Shown here piece after piece: positions 35,098 to 42,212 of a stretch of 42,212 nt of DNA. Every line of letters starts with the position of its first letter. Position 1 is the stretch's first letter. Where the stretch lies: positions 1 through 42,212 of the forward strand of contig NZ_JACHXN010000034.1 of assembly GCF_014192095.1 (NCBI RefSeq). The letters are read 5' to 3'. Source of the stretch: Phyllobacterium trifolii (lineage in GTDB: Bacteria > Pseudomonadota > Alphaproteobacteria > Rhizobiales > Rhizobiaceae). Position numbers and translations under genes: made by a program. Below the pieces are notes generated by a model that saw only the letters and a program-made list of their open reading frames with translations, ran no database searches and had not been told where the DNA came from.

Positions 35098-35149
35098 CAG
35101 CGAATTTGAACGAAGAACCGGCTCTACCGGAAATGGAAAGGAAATACGC

Positions 35150-35935
35150 ATGGATCTAGGAATCAAGGGAAAAACTGCGCTCGTTCTCGGCGCGGGCGGT
35201 GGTCTCGGTAGTGCTATTGCGAAATCATTGGCGGTTGAAGGCGCTCAGGTTGCAGTCGCCGATATCAACAAAGAGGCCGCTGAAAAGACCGTGGCCGATA
35301 TTCAGGCCAGTGGCGATTCCGCCATGGCGGTGGGGTGGGATCTTGGAGATCTTTCGGCGGTCGAGCCGAATCTGTCGCTGATCGCAAAACAATTGGGATC
35401 GGTGGACATTCTGGTCAACATTACCGGTGGCCCGCCTCCGACACTGGTTTCCGGTCAGAGCGCGGATAGCTGGCGGAAATATTTCGACAATATGGTGCTT
35501 TCCGTGATCGCGATCAGCGATGCTGTCCTGCCAAAAATGCGGGAGAAAAAATGGGGCCGGATTATTACCTCGACCTCCTCGGGAGTCGTCGCTCCTATTC
35601 CCAACCTCGGCTTGTCAAATGCGCTGCGAATGTCACTCCTAGGCTGGTCAAAGACACTTGCCGGTGAAGTCGGACGGGATGGGGTCACGGTCAATATTGT
35701 GCTGCCGGGCCGCATAGCAACGCAGCGGATTGCATTTCTCGATGAGCAAAAGGCGAAACGCGATGGAAAAGCGGTGGAGGAAGTGTCGGCCGCAAGTACA
35801 GCGTCTATCCCTGTTGGTCGCTACGGCGAACCGCGGGAATATGCGGACGTCGTGGCATTTCTGGCAAGCGCGCGCGCGTCCTATCTGACAGGATCTGTCA
35901 TACGCGTCGACGGCGGATTAATTAGTAGTGTCTGA
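35150..35935 (+). CDS. SDR-family protein lacking the YxxxK active site
   Basis: This 261-residue protein has a good Rossmann motif (LGAGGGLGSAIAKSL) and C-terminus (YLTGSVIRVDGGLIS). Where classical SDRs have YxxxK, it reads LGLSNALRMSLLG, so Tyr and Lys are replaced by Ser and Arg-containing sequence. A divergent SDR subgroup with an SNxxR segment exists; its members are usually labelled 3-oxoacyl reductase-like, with unknown reactions. AAAGGAAA precedes ATG 35150. It is the last intact gene of the cluster. Confidence 0.82.
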   Translation: MDLGIKGKTALVLGAGGGLGSAIAKSLAVEGAQVAVADINKEAAEKTVADIQASGDSAMAVGWDLGDLSAVEPNLSLIAKQLGSVDILVNITGGPPPTLVSGQSADSWRKYFDNMVLSVIAISDAVLPKMREKKWGRIITSTSSGVVAPIPNLGLSNALRMSLLGWSKTLAGEVGRDGVTVNIVLPGRIATQRIAFLDEQKAKRDGKAVEEVSAASTASIPVGRYGEPREYADVVAFLASARASYLTGSVIRVDGGLISSV

Positions 35936-36354
35936 GTGAAGATAAGGTCAATCGATTGAGACAGAACCTATTTTTTGGTCTTTGGCGGATGTTCCCCGGC
36001 AGAGTTGTCGGCGAGCATCTGCTCTCGGGAAGTTTTCCGCATGCAGCGCCAATAGCTGTGACGTGAGAAGGCCCATGTTTTGGTTAAACGAGTCATTGCG
36101 GATATTTAGGCACAAGCGAAAAACACTGCTCTGAAGTTGCCTGCGCCTTACGTCCGCGGCTTGCAGGCGTGCTGATCTCTGTCGTTGGAACATATCGCGC
36201 CACTGCAGTTGGCTTGCCATTCCGCATCCGAAAATCGCAGGAGTTTGGTGTCGGCGCGTATTGGAACCCAAGTCGTCAGCCTTAACCCTGTACCGTTTTG
36301 AATCCCGGGAGATTGGCGCCTAAGCTTTCCGATGGGCCCACAGAGGAGCCTAAA
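35936..36354. other. Intergenic region after the catabolic cluster, no recognised gene
   Basis: About 420 bp. A 107-codon frame exists on the minus strand (35948-36271), but no family features were recognised and no convincing ribosome site was found, so it is left uncalled. The stretch may be decayed coding DNA like that which follows. Confidence 0.4.
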
Positions 36355-36447
36355 ATGTCAATTGCCTTCCCACCATCTCTCCAAGACATCTTACCCCCCG
36401 AAGCCATCGATAATATTGCTGCGCATGAAGTCCATGTTAAGCCTTAG
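36355..36447 (+). pseudogene. Short 5' gene remnant
   Basis: A good ribosome site (GAGGAG) precedes ATG 36355, and the frame reads SLQDILPPEAIDNIAAHEV before a stop at 36445. Beyond it a related-looking open stretch with VVERFLEERIVLIG runs to a TAA near 36555. It looks like the start of a gene broken by stops and now joined to an oppositely oriented remnant. Family not recognised. Confidence 0.35.
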
Positions 36448-36499
36448 ACCGAGACCGGAACCAGCAGGTAATTTCAACCTCTCTCCGCTGTTGTCGAGC

Positions 36500-37072
36500 G
36501 GTTTCTCGAGGAACGAATTGTACTTATCGGTCCGCTCGCATCGTGGGGAGTAACCGGAACATAATAAGCTTCCGCTATTGCCGCGATCTTTTTCAACTCG
36601 GTGATCCCTCCGGTCCAGGTCACATCCGGCATAATGAATTCTGCCAGTTCTTGCTCAAAACGGGCACGAAGTCCCAGCGTGTATGCAGCCTTTCGCCAAC
36701 GGAAATCGCAGCGCCCACCTTGTCGCGTACCTGTTTCAAGGCATGATAGCTTTCAGGGGGCACCGGTTCTTCAAACCAACCGATATCACCTGCATCTTCT
36801 AGAGTACGGCAAAGGCGGATAGCGGTAGGTACATTGAAACGTCCATGAGCGTCGATCAGGATCTCCATATCCGGCCCCGCAGTTTCGCGTACGAGAGCGG
36901 TCAGCTCAGCGGCGACACGCTCGTCTTTCCTGCTTAGTTGGCCAATGGCATCGATCAGGACATCAAGCTCAACAAGGCCCTCTGGGTCCTTTCGCAGAAG
37001 ATGGCGGAACTCAAAGGCGACAAGGCTCCGGCCTGATGTCTTTGCTTGTGACGGCGAGAGTTGCCGCAGCAT
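36500..37072 (-). pseudogene. C-terminal part of a broken enolase-superfamily (mandelate racemase-like) gene
   Basis: On the minus strand, one frame gives MEILIDAHGRFNVP, IGWFEEPVPPESYHAL and ISVGERLHTRWDF, the three acidic metal-ligand blocks of the enolase superfamily. A frameshift near 36660 moves the continuation to another frame, which reads QELAEFIMPDVTWTGGITEL and then EAYYVPVTPHDASGP. The N-terminal capping domain is missing. It is distinct from the intact dehydratase at 9811 (D-A-H-G versus D-P-G after the first ligand). Non-functional. Confidence 0.75.
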
Positions 37073-37291
37073 CCCCCAAACCGACGAAACACGAGAACGT
37101 CCGGCACGTCGGATGGGACGGATCGCTCGAGCCCTAAACCAGCGGAGGGGAACCGATCACGATTATATGAATTAACATGATGTGATAGCGGGCAACCAAT
37201 CGTCCCGTATTTCTGTTCTGGATTGTTCGTCGGGTCTTGCCTAATCGGCGTCGCGACCTTGTTGGACTCAACAAACAAACTGGACTTGGAT

Positions 37292-37924
37292 ATGCACCCC
37301 ACCCAACTTGAAATATCCCGCAGAGATCTACTTATCTCATCGGCCGCGACCGTCGCGGCCATCGGTATCGCCGGGGGAGCGGCGGCGCAGGCCTCAAGGA
37401 ATGAAATGGCTTACACAACCAAACTAACCTTTACAGTCAACGAAGAGGGCCGCGAACTCGATGTCGACAACAGGACAACCCTTCTCGACGCACTACGCGA
37501 GCATCTCCATCTCACCGGAACCAAGAAGGGATGTGATCACGGCCAATGTGGTGCGTGCACTGTCATAATCGACGGACGCCGCATCAATTCCTGCCTGACG
37601 CTTGCTATCATGCATGAAGGCGACGCGATCACCACAATCGAAGGTCTCGGTAAGCCTGACGATCTTCATCCCATGCAGGCAGCCTTCGTTAAGCATGATG
37701 GGTTCCAGTGCGGCTACTGCACACCGGGCCAAATCTGTTCGTCTGTTGCCATGCTGGCGGAAATCCAGGCGAACATCCCGAGCCACGTCACCGACAATCT
37801 TAATGCAGAAGTGGCGATCACTCCGGTCGAAATTCGCGAGCGCATGAGCGGCAACATCTGTCGTTGTGGTGCCTATTCCAACATCGTCGACGCAATCATC
37901 GAAGTCGCGGGGACCAAAGCATGA
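37292..37924 (+). CDS. paoA: Periplasmic aldehyde oxidoreductase, 2Fe-2S subunit
   Basis: This 210-residue protein is the iron-sulfur subunit of a xanthine-oxidase-family enzyme. It has a Tat signal ([16 protein letters not shown]), a plant-type ferredoxin domain with [11 protein letters not shown] and a later Cys (NSCLTLAI), and a second 2Fe-2S domain with [10 protein letters not shown] and GNICRCGAY. The Tat signal on this subunit is the hallmark of PaoABC (YagTSR) systems, which are exported as an assembled complex to oxidise aromatic and other aldehydes. ATG 37292 begins the signal; an in-frame TTG at 37223 is less likely. It overlaps paoB by 4 bp. Confidence 0.9.
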   Translation: MHPTQLEISRRDLLISSAATVAAIGIAGGAAAQASRNEMAYTTKLTFTVNEEGRELDVDNRTTLLDALREHLHLTGTKKGCDHGQCGACTVIIDGRRINSCLTLAIMHEGDAITTIEGLGKPDDLHPMQAAFVKHDGFQCGYCTPGQICSSVAMLAEIQANIPSHVTDNLNAEVAITPVEIRERMSGNICRCGAYSNIVDAIIEVAGTKA

Positions 37925-38871
37925 GACCCTTCACTTACGAACGCGCCTCTTCCATCGAGGCAGCGGCCAAAGTTGCCGCTTCCAACTCCCAAGCCAAGTT
38001 CATAGCCGGCGGCACGAACCTGCTGGATCTGATGAAACTTGAAATCGAGACGCCGGCTCATCTGATCGACGTGAACGATCTCGGCCTGGATAAGATCGAA
38101 GCCACATCGGAAGGCGGGCTGCGCATCGGCGCTTTGGTCCGCAATACGGATCTTGCTGCCGACGAGACCGTTCGTCGCGACTACGGCCTTCTTTCCAGAG
38201 CGCTTGTCGCGGGCGCCTCCGGCCAGTTGCGCAACAAGGCCACCACGGCAGGAAACCTTCTGCAGCGCACACGCTGTCCCTATTTCTATGACACGAACCA
38301 ACCGTGCAACAAACGCCAGCCAGGCAGCGGCTGTTCAGCCATTGGCGGTTTTTCGCGACAGCACGCCGTCATTGGAACGAGCGATGCGTGTATTGCGACG
38401 CACCCGAGCGACATGGCAGTCGCCCTGCGGACTCTGGATGCGACGATCGAAAGCGTCAAGGGCGATGGAAGCCGCCGTTCCATTCCGATTGCGGATCTGC
38501 ATCGTCTGCCCGGAGATACCCCTGAGATCGAGACCGTCCTGGAACCCGGCGAGTTCATTACTGCCGTGCTGCTGCCACGCCCCCTCGGAGGCAAGCATAT
38601 CTATCGGAAAGTCCGGGACCGTGCTTCGTATGCTTTTGCGCTTGTCTCAGTGGGCGCAGTGATCCAGCCGGACGGCACGGGACGCGTTGCCGTCGGAGGT
38701 ATCGCGCACAAGCCATGGCGCGTCGAAGCGGCGGACACCGAGCTACCGAACGGCGCGCGGGCAACGAGCCGTGTCCTTCTTGCGGATGCGCGCAGCACCG
38801 GGCAAAACCGATTCAAGATTGACCTGGTCGAGCGCACGCTCGGCGCAGTCATAGCCGCAGCAAAGGGTTGA
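37921..38871 (+). CDS. paoB: Periplasmic aldehyde oxidoreductase, FAD subunit
   Basis: This 316-residue FAD-binding subunit has [14 protein letters not shown] and [17 protein letters not shown] for FAD contacts. An insertion, [21 protein letters not shown], supplies cysteines for the extra 4Fe-4S cluster that sets PaoB apart from most xanthine-oxidase FAD subunits. The start ATG 37921 overlaps the paoA stop by 4 bp. It lacks its own signal and would be exported together with PaoA. Confidence 0.92.
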   Translation: MRPFTYERASSIEAAAKVAASNSQAKFIAGGTNLLDLMKLEIETPAHLIDVNDLGLDKIEATSEGGLRIGALVRNTDLAADETVRRDYGLLSRALVAGASGQLRNKATTAGNLLQRTRCPYFYDTNQPCNKRQPGSGCSAIGGFSRQHAVIGTSDACIATHPSDMAVALRTLDATIESVKGDGSRRSIPIADLHRLPGDTPEIETVLEPGEFITAVLLPRPLGGKHIYRKVRDRASYAFALVSVGAVIQPDGTGRVAVGGIAHKPWRVEAADTELPNGARATSRVLLADARSTGQNRFKIDLVERTLGAVIAAAKG

Positions 38872-38875
38872 GCCC

Positions 38876-41071
38876 ATGCAGTTCGATACACCAGCAACCA
38901 CCAATCCGATCGATCGTCTGAAGGTCATCGGTCGGCCGATCCCCCGCATTGACGGCCAGCTCAAAACGACCGGCCGGGCGATGTATGCGTACGAGTGGCA
39001 TGACTCCAACGTGCGCTGTGCTTACGGCTATCCCCTCGGCGCTGCAATTGCTAAAGGCAGAATCAAGTCGATGGACATCTCCGCAGCGAAGAAGGCGCCG
39101 GGCGTGCTCGCCGTAGTGACTGCGCTGGACGCGGGCAAGCGGAAAAAAGGCAAGTACAATACCGCCAATCTCTTCGGAGGTGACGAGGTGCAGCACTATC
39201 ATCAGGCGATCGCTGTGGTCGTGGCGGAGACCTTCGAGCAGGCACGCGCGGCGAGCGTGCTGATCAAGGTCGCCTACACCGAGGAGAAGGGCTCGTTTGA
39301 TCTGAAGGCGGCGATGGATACGGCGGTCAAGCCGGAGTCAGAACAGCCGGATTCGGCGGTGGGCGATTTCGAAGGCGCCTTCAGGGCCGCTCCGGTCGTT
39401 CTCGACGAAACCTACACCACTCCGGACCAATCACATTCGATGATGGAACCGCACGCGTCGATTGCCGCATGGGATGGCGACGAGTTGACCGTCTGGACGT
39501 CGAGCCAGATGATCGACTGGTGGCGGTCCGACCTGGCGACAACGCTTGATATGGACAAGGAAAAGATCCACCTGATGTCGCCGTTCATCGGCGGCGGGTT
39601 CGGTGGCAAGCTGTTCCTTCGGGCGGACGCCGTGCTGGCCGCGTTCGGTGCACGCGCTGCCAAGCGTCCCGTCAAGGTAGCGCTGCCTCGGCCGTTTCTC
39701 GTAAACAACACGACCCACCGCCCAGCTACCCTCCAGCGAATCCGCATCGGTGCTGAACGCAACGGCAAGATTACGGCCATCGCGCATGAGAGCGGGTCCG
39801 GCGACTTACCCGGGGGCGGCCCCGAGACCGCTGTCATGCAGACCCGGCTACTCTACGCTGGCGCGAACCGGATGACGGCTATGCTGCTGGCGACGCTCGA
39901 TCTTCCCGAGGGCAACGCAATGCGCGCGCCCGGCGAGGCACCTGGCCTTATGGCGCTCGAGATAGCGATTGACGAGATCGCCGAGAGGGTGGGTATTGAT
40001 CCCGTACAGTTCAGGATTATCAACGATACCCAAGTCGATCCGGAAAAACCCGAGCGCCCATTCTCTCACCGCGATCTCATCGGCTGTTTGAAACTGGGGG
40101 CAGAGCGGTTCGGCTGGGAGGGACAAGGACGGCCCGGATCCCGACGTGAGGGCAGCTGGCTTATCGGGACGGGTGTCGCCGCGGCTTTTCGCAACAACCT
40201 TGTGATGCCCTCTGGGGCGAAGGTTCGACTGGACGGTGAAGGGGTCGTTACAGTCGAAACCGACATGACTGATATCGGAACGGGCAGCTACACCATCATT
40301 GCCCAGACGGCTGCGGAAATGATGGGCGTCACGATCGACAGGGTCAGCGTTCATCTCGGTGACTCGCGCTTTCCCGTTTCGGCCGGTTCGGGCGGACAGT
40401 TCGGGGCAAACTCCGCTACATCTGGTGTCTACGCAGCCTGCGTCAAGCTGCGCGAGGCAATTACGCAGAAGCTCGGCTTCAACTCCGACGATGTTGTCTT
40501 TGAAAACGGCGAGGTTCGCTCCGGCAACCGGTCGCTTCCCCTTGCCGAGGCCGTAGGCCCGCACGGACTTGTCGGTGAGGACACCATGAAGTGGGGCGAT
40601 CTGTCGAAGACCCATCAGCAGTCGACCTTCGGTGCCCACTTTGTTGAAGTCGGTGTCGACGTCGACACTGGGGAGAGCAGAATCCGGCGCATGCTGGCCG
40701 TCTGCGCGGCAGGAAGGATACTCAACCCGATCACAGCGCGCAGCCAAGTCATCGGCGCGATGACGATGGGAGTTGGGGCAGCACTTTCCGAAGAGCTTGC
40801 GGTCGATACGCGCCGAGGCTACTTCGTCAATCACGATCTCGCCGGCTATGAAGTGCCGGTGCATGCCGACATTCCGCATCAGGAGGTGATTTTCATGGAT
40901 GAGACCGATCCGATGTCGTCGCCTATGAAGGCGAAGGGCGTCGGTGAACTCGGACTTTGCGGTGTCGCTGCCGCTATTGCCAATGCGATCTACAACGCGA
41001 CAGGGGTCAGGATCCGACACTATCCAATCACGCTCGACAAGCTGATCGGCGGCCTACCCGAGGTCACCTAA
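38876..41071 (+). CDS. paoC: Periplasmic aldehyde oxidoreductase, molybdenum-binding subunit
   Basis: This 731-residue catalytic subunit binds the molybdenum cofactor. Landmarks are PFIGGGFGGKLF, the cofactor-contacting NAMRAPGEAPGLMALE, GSGGQFGANSATSG and the C-terminal MKAKGVGELGLCG with the active-site Glu that activates the Mo-hydroxyl. It lies 4 bp after paoB. The cofactor-insertion chaperone PaoD is not visible downstream in this window. Substrates are expected to be aldehydes in the periplasm, by family. Confidence 0.93.
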   Translation: MQFDTPATTNPIDRLKVIGRPIPRIDGQLKTTGRAMYAYEWHDSNVRCAYGYPLGAAIAKGRIKSMDISAAKKAPGVLAVVTALDAGKRKKGKYNTANLFGGDEVQHYHQAIAVVVAETFEQARAASVLIKVAYTEEKGSFDLKAAMDTAVKPESEQPDSAVGDFEGAFRAAPVVLDETYTTPDQSHSMMEPHASIAAWDGDELTVWTSSQMIDWWRSDLATTLDMDKEKIHLMSPFIGGGFGGKLFLRADAVLAAFGARAAKRPVKVALPRPFLVNNTTHRPATLQRIRIGAERNGKITAIAHESGSGDLPGGGPETAVMQTRLLYAGANRMTAMLLATLDLPEGNAMRAPGEAPGLMALEIAIDEIAERVGIDPVQFRIINDTQVDPEKPERPFSHRDLIGCLKLGAERFGWEGQGRPGSRREGSWLIGTGVAAAFRNNLVMPSGAKVRLDGEGVVTVETDMTDIGTGSYTIIAQTAAEMMGVTIDRVSVHLGDSRFPVSAGSGGQFGANSATSGVYAACVKLREAITQKLGFNSDDVVFENGEVRSGNRSLPLAEAVGPHGLVGEDTMKWGDLSKTHQQSTFGAHFVEVGVDVDTGESRIRRMLAVCAAGRILNPITARSQVIGAMTMGVGAALSEELAVDTRRGYFVNHDLAGYEVPVHADIPHQEVIFMDETDPMSSPMKAKGVGELGLCGVAAAIANAIYNATGVRIRHYPITLDKLIGGLPEVT

Positions 41072-41501
41072 GCATGGATGCAGTGGTCCTATGAATGGGC
41101 ACCGCTCCCATTTGCGGAGATAGCAGTAATTATCCTTGTGATTGGACGCAGTAACTACAGGGAAGTCGTGCCGTTCCTGGTTTTGCGAGAGGACTGCAGG
41201 CTTTTACCATCCATTATGACAACCTCACCGCGCGTTTTAGCCTTCACCACTGCTTGTCCGTGCAAGTGCGGATCGACTTGTCACGAGGGTAATCCGCGCC
41301 TTTCCAAAAATAAAGCGCACTCGAACCAAGAGGATGGGCTTCGGTGACAATGGATGCGGCATCAAGCACAGCACATCGCGAGACCTGCACCGTCAACGGC
41401 GTCAGTAGGCCCCGGCTTGGGCACCTCGTCCGGAAGCCGGGCTTCACGCCGAAATCGGTTACTCCCGACAGGAGACAAGTGTGGTTATTTTGTCAACCAG
41501 C
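41072..41501. other. Gene-poor region downstream of paoC
   Basis: About 430 bp with short frames on both strands but none with family features, good start sites or biased codon use. No terminator with a T-run was seen directly after paoC. Nothing else was recognised. Confidence 0.4.
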
Positions 41502-41738
41502 TTAACTGCGAACGAAGCGCACCTTGTCGTTCCCAGGTACGAGATATGTCTTATAACCAGCTCTTTGTGATGCTTTGTGGCCCGCGCACATCTTCGCCGC
41601 GTTTTCCCAATATTGGGACTGCTCTGCAGACTTCGGAAGGTATCCGTTAATGATGTCGGCAATCTCGTCGAATGTCAGAGTAAGTTCACCTTCCGTCCTA
41701 AGTTTAAGATAGTCGGTGAGGCTCGCGTATTTAGTCAT
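41502..41738 (-). CDS. Small DUF7662-like protein
   Basis: This 78-residue protein begins MTKYASLTDYLKLRTEGELTL, continues FDEIADIINGYLPKSAEQSQYWEN and ends in a basic, aromatic YKTYLVPGNDKVRFVR. The pattern (a YxxLxxYL start, FxxIExIIG-like helix, LPxSA and a W, then a C-terminal strand with VxF) matches small DUF7662-type proteins, often found in accessory DNA. GAGGGG lies upstream of ATG 41738; ATG 41747 is an alternative. Function unknown. Confidence 0.6.
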   Translation of the reverse strand: MTKYASLTDYLKLRTEGELTLTFDEIADIINGYLPKSAEQSQYWENAAKMCAGHKASQRAGYKTYLVPGNDKVRFVRS

Positions 41739-42143
41739 ATTCGGCATCCCCTCAAAACCCGTGGATATGAGACACAATCTGGCACGACGCAACTACCCAA
41801 TTGAGATGCAGCCGTGGATTAGCTCGGGTACCTCGAATTTAGAGGAGCGCCCTTCTTACTGCGCACTAATCGCGGTTTATGCGATATAGTAATGTCAATG
41901 GACGGCCCGAGCTTGCTATACGTGAAACAATCGTCGTGGTCCCGGCCCGTAACATCAGCTTGCACAACCATTTGGACGTATCCAACCCAACTGCTGGTTT
42001 TTGTTATGTTGTGGCCTCCAGGCGCCGCTTGTACAGACATGAGACGGACGCGCCAAATTCGAGACTATGTGATCGTGTGGCTGATGATTGGAAAAAGTTG
42101 GAAGATGGGTCGCCGAATGACCTGCTCCCCTTTGTGTCCGCAT
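41739..42143. other. AT-richer flank without a recognised gene
   Basis: About 400 bp with lower GC than the catabolic operons. Overlapping open frames on the plus strand (41879-42154 and 41892-42149) show no family features. It lies next to an IS transposase end and may be debris from insertion. Confidence 0.35.
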
Positions 42144-42212
42144 TTATAAGTTAGCTCTGTTCTGGTTTTGGCCTTTTTCGGACCGGGTTGCGAACTCATA
42201 GGGTGTCATGCC
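42144..42212 (-). CDS. C-terminal end of an IS3-family transposase (partial, runs off the window)
   Basis: The minus-strand frame entering from the right edge reads GMTPYEFATRSEKGQNQNRANL and stops at 42144-42146. A short TP.EFA.RS...QNQNR tail is usual at the C-terminus of IS3-group OrfB transposases. Only 22 residues are visible. Whether the element is intact beyond the window is unknown. Confidence 0.5.
   Translation of the reverse strand, partial: GMTPYEFATRSEKGQNQNRANL

Noticed and set aside
35948..36271. 107-codon minus-strand frame after the catabolic cluster
   Set aside because: No domain, start signal or neighbour context supports it; it may be decayed DNA.
39848..41020. Minus-strand open frame of 390 codons opposite paoC
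   Set aside because: It is the antisense shadow of the molybdenum subunit; the His/Arg/Asp-rich translation has no recognisable domain.
1..42212. CRISPR array, tRNA or rRNA genes
   Set aside because: No regularly spaced repeats, cloverleaf-like sequences or rRNA stretches were noticed. This was done by eye, so a tRNA scan would be needed to exclude a tRNA fully.

Overview
The window looks like accessory DNA from an alphaproteobacterium, most likely of the order Hyphomicrobiales (Rhizobium/Agrobacterium/Ochrobactrum-like). This rests on the moderately GC-rich codon use, the dense set of ABC importers, GntR-FCD, ROK and GlxA-type regulators, the PaoABC-type molybdenum oxidoreductase and the IS3-family scars. 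The assignment is an inference from gene style. No rRNA, tRNA or CRISPR array was seen.

Layout. (1) 1-3303, +: the tail of an unknown gene, an AcoR-like regulator that lacks the AAA+ domain, an AldB/ExaC-type aldehyde dehydrogenase and a DUF779 protein. (2) 3304-4110: a scar made of a truncated, frameshifted IS3-family transposase, the end of an HlyD-type secretion adaptor, and a strong bidirectional terminator. (3) 9444-4124, -: a ROK regulator, a SsuABC/TauABC-like importer and a type I sulfatase. This is probably a sulfate-ester or sulfonated-compound scavenging operon, controlled through a NagC/Mlc-like palindrome. (4) 9741-17157, +: an enolase-superfamily dehydratase behind a large inverted repeat, then a Dpp/Opp-type importer (binding protein, two permeases, fused double ATPase) with a GntR-FCD regulator inside the operon. 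(5) 17357-18800: an alpha/beta hydrolase of haloalkane dehalogenase/epoxide hydrolase type on the minus strand and a decayed ABC ATPase. (6) 18867-35935, +: a GlxA-type AraC regulator followed by a long cluster with a second Dpp/Opp-type importer, an MFS transporter, a hydantoinase, an SDR, an NAD-dependent epimerase-like protein, a PuuE-like allantoinase/deacetylase, a ThDP enzyme, a dihydroorotase/allantoinase-like protein and two more SDRs. (7) 35936-37072: remnants, including a broken enolase-superfamily gene. (8) 37292-41071, +: paoABC, a periplasmic molybdenum aldehyde oxidoreductase. (9) 41072-42212: a gene-poor flank with a small DUF7662 protein and the tail of another IS3-type transposase.

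How the genes work together. Three ABC importers each feed a catabolic module. The most unusual is module 6. An intact cyclic-amidohydrolase (hydantoinase) sits with two further ring-amide-hydrolase relatives and a ThDP enzyme, in one closely packed run of genes with many start/stop overlaps. The set recalls allantoin/ureide breakdown (ring opening, then carboligation or decarboxylation of a 2-oxo acid, then reduction), but several members lack residues that are normally catalytic: a proline replaces the ThDP-activating glutamate, three metal ligands are missing in the dihydroorotase-like protein, and the last SDR has no YxxxK. I infer that the cluster breaks down an unusual imported, nitrogen-containing cyclic compound. 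The substrate cannot be read from the sequence.

A recurring regulatory theme is that each of the three binding-protein genes is followed by a stable hairpin before the next cistron, which would favour high binding-protein expression.
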